Assembly: GCF_954871325.1 (NCBI RefSeq)
Contig: NC_088777.1
Coordinates: forward strand, 4,280,509 to 4,344,508
DNA from: Gordionus sp. m RMFG-2023
Taxonomy: Eukaryota; Nematomorpha; Gordioida; Chordodea; Parachordodidae
DNA length: 64,000 bases
Direction: 5' to 3'
A program made the translations under genes and the position numbers. Below, in pieces: positions 63,013 through 64,000 of the stretch (position 1 is its first letter; every line of letters starts with the position of its first letter). The notes beneath the pieces are model-generated. The model made no database searches, was not told the origin of the DNA, and saw only the letters and a program-made list of their open reading frames with translations.

Positions 63013-64000
63013 TTAAAAAAATTTTATACAGTCCATTTTTGATAATGCAGAATATGTAATATATTTCATTTCATTACCATTTTTACAATAAATAATAATT
63101 GCCGTCTGGAAAAACGTAGCAGATGCTACGATATCTAATTCATCCGCCCACGTTCCAAGTTGATGTTTTTTTGTATCAACCAAATGTTTTATTATGTCCT
63201 TCCCCATAAAATCAGTAAAAATATCATTATTTTCCAACAACATCATATAAGAGATTATAGATCCCCTTATAATTGCATGGTGATCCTCGATGCCTGTGAT
63301 CTCTTTGCTCAAGCAGCGATAATAACAATTTCCGTCACCAAGAACAGCCTCAAATTTAGGTAGATAACTTAAATTCTTAATTCGATGGCTTTTTATTCTT
63401 GATGACGAATGCCTAGCCTCTGAGCATGATATTTCTTCCATGCATTATTCGTAGCAAGGTAAGGTAACGGGAAAATATCCGGCTCTTTATATAATATTAT
63501 TTTAATATCGGTATTTTCTTTTTCCTCTTCCCCGATATTAGATTTTTGGAAGTAGGGCTTGAGGTTACACTCGTTATACTTTCTCTTCAATAGAGTATTA
63601 TCTTTATTACTCACACTATAAAGATCGTTCTCATATACCTTATCAATTATGTATGGACCAAGCCAGGCATCGGACATTTTTTCACCCTTTCTATCCGCAC
63701 GTCGTGAGTTCCAGATCAGGACCTGTTGCCCGACTTCATAAGGGATTTTATCCTTTTGCCTTTTTTGATAATCCCTTTTTTGTCTATCTTGGGCAACAAG
63801 TATATTTTCTTTTGCCCTTTTCCATACGACTGATAGGCTCATTATTCTTTCTAATAATTCACTCTCTTCAAAGTCATTCTCAATATTATTATTGATTTCC
63901 TTAAAAATATTCGGCTCAATTATTTACTGAAGGCTTTACGTTCCGACCATACATCATATAAAATGGCGTGAATCTGTAGATTTTTGGACACTGGTTCTCA
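63013..64000 (-). mobile_element. Ginger1-like transposase fragment with GPY motif and OTU domain (runs off the window)
   Basis: On the minus strand, the right edge gives the end of an integrase-type core (RFTPFYMMYGRNVKP). About 63840-63400 is the post-integrase domain (QKRDYQKRQKDKIPYEVG, LIWNSRRADRKGEK, WLGPYIIDKV with the GPY motif). About 63440-63013 is an OTU-like cysteine protease: GDGNCYYRCLSKEITG carries the Asp and Cys of the catalytic motif, followed by EDHHAIIRGSI and GTWADELDIVASATF. Ginger1 DNA transposons are known to pair a Gypsy-like integrase with a C-terminal OTU domain. A Gypsy retroelement tail is the alternative. Frame breaks are present. Confidence 0.75.

Noticed and set aside
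63013-63441. OTU domain as a host deubiquitinase gene
   Set aside because: It follows directly on integrase and GPY-type text on the same strand, so it belongs to the mobile element.
63013-64000. Polinton/Maverick integrase
   Set aside because: The RRADRKG and WLGPY segment plus a C-terminal OTU fits Ginger1 better, and no other Polinton gene is visible.

Overview
The window is an AT-rich (roughly three quarters or more A+T), gene-poor stretch of an animal nuclear genome. It has spliced genes, one recognisable chromatin-type host gene, and many hAT DNA transposons, an LTR retroelement nest, MITEs and minisatellites. A PWWP2-type gene, hAT, Ty3/Gypsy and Ginger1-like elements fit an invertebrate metazoan with small introns (60-200 nt where not invaded). 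I cannot place the species.

Layout. Bases 1-28 kb are a diverged segmental duplication. Copy A (about 225-760, 6990-10361, 18332-19870) and copy B (about 20270-20690, 25185-28235) share the same order of unique AT-rich sequence and one old MITE, but carry different later insertions. Copy A was split by an LTR-type fossil (about 0.8-6.3 kb), itself hit by a hAT element (2150-5189), and by a Ty3/Gypsy element (10367-18326) that carries a non-coding antisense LTR element (11116-13774). Copy B was split by a 4.1 kb hAT element (21093-25176), whose first intron holds another hAT (23367-24634). Target-site duplications define six of these insertions to the base: the two LTR elements, the hATs at 2150-5189, 21093-25176 and 23367-24634, and the shared MITE.

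Bases 28-50 kb hold no gene I can support. They contain hAT-type MITEs, a possible 1.8 kb inverted-repeat element, G-homopolymer tracts, a CpG-containing short tandem array (46.4-46.8 kb), and a GC-richer block with a tRNA-like head that may be a SINE (47.0-47.5 kb).

Bases 49.9-53.3 kb are a second member of the hAT family seen at 2150. In both members part of the transposase gene is present twice, once inverted, so a transcript could fold into a long hairpin. Bases 53.9-60.0 kb are the one host gene, a divergent PWWP2-like gene on the plus strand. Four exons have mutually consistent splice phases, and a fifth phase-neutral exon is possible; a hAT remnant lies in its third intron. The window holds only the first part of its PWWP domain. 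Bases 60.8-62.5 kb hold minisatellites and a short hAT deletion derivative. The last kilobase is the 3' part of an integrase-like transposase with a GPY motif and an OTU protease domain, a combination known from Ginger1 DNA transposons.

There is no operon-like organisation. Apart from the PWWP2-like gene, every recognisable coding sequence belongs to a mobile element.
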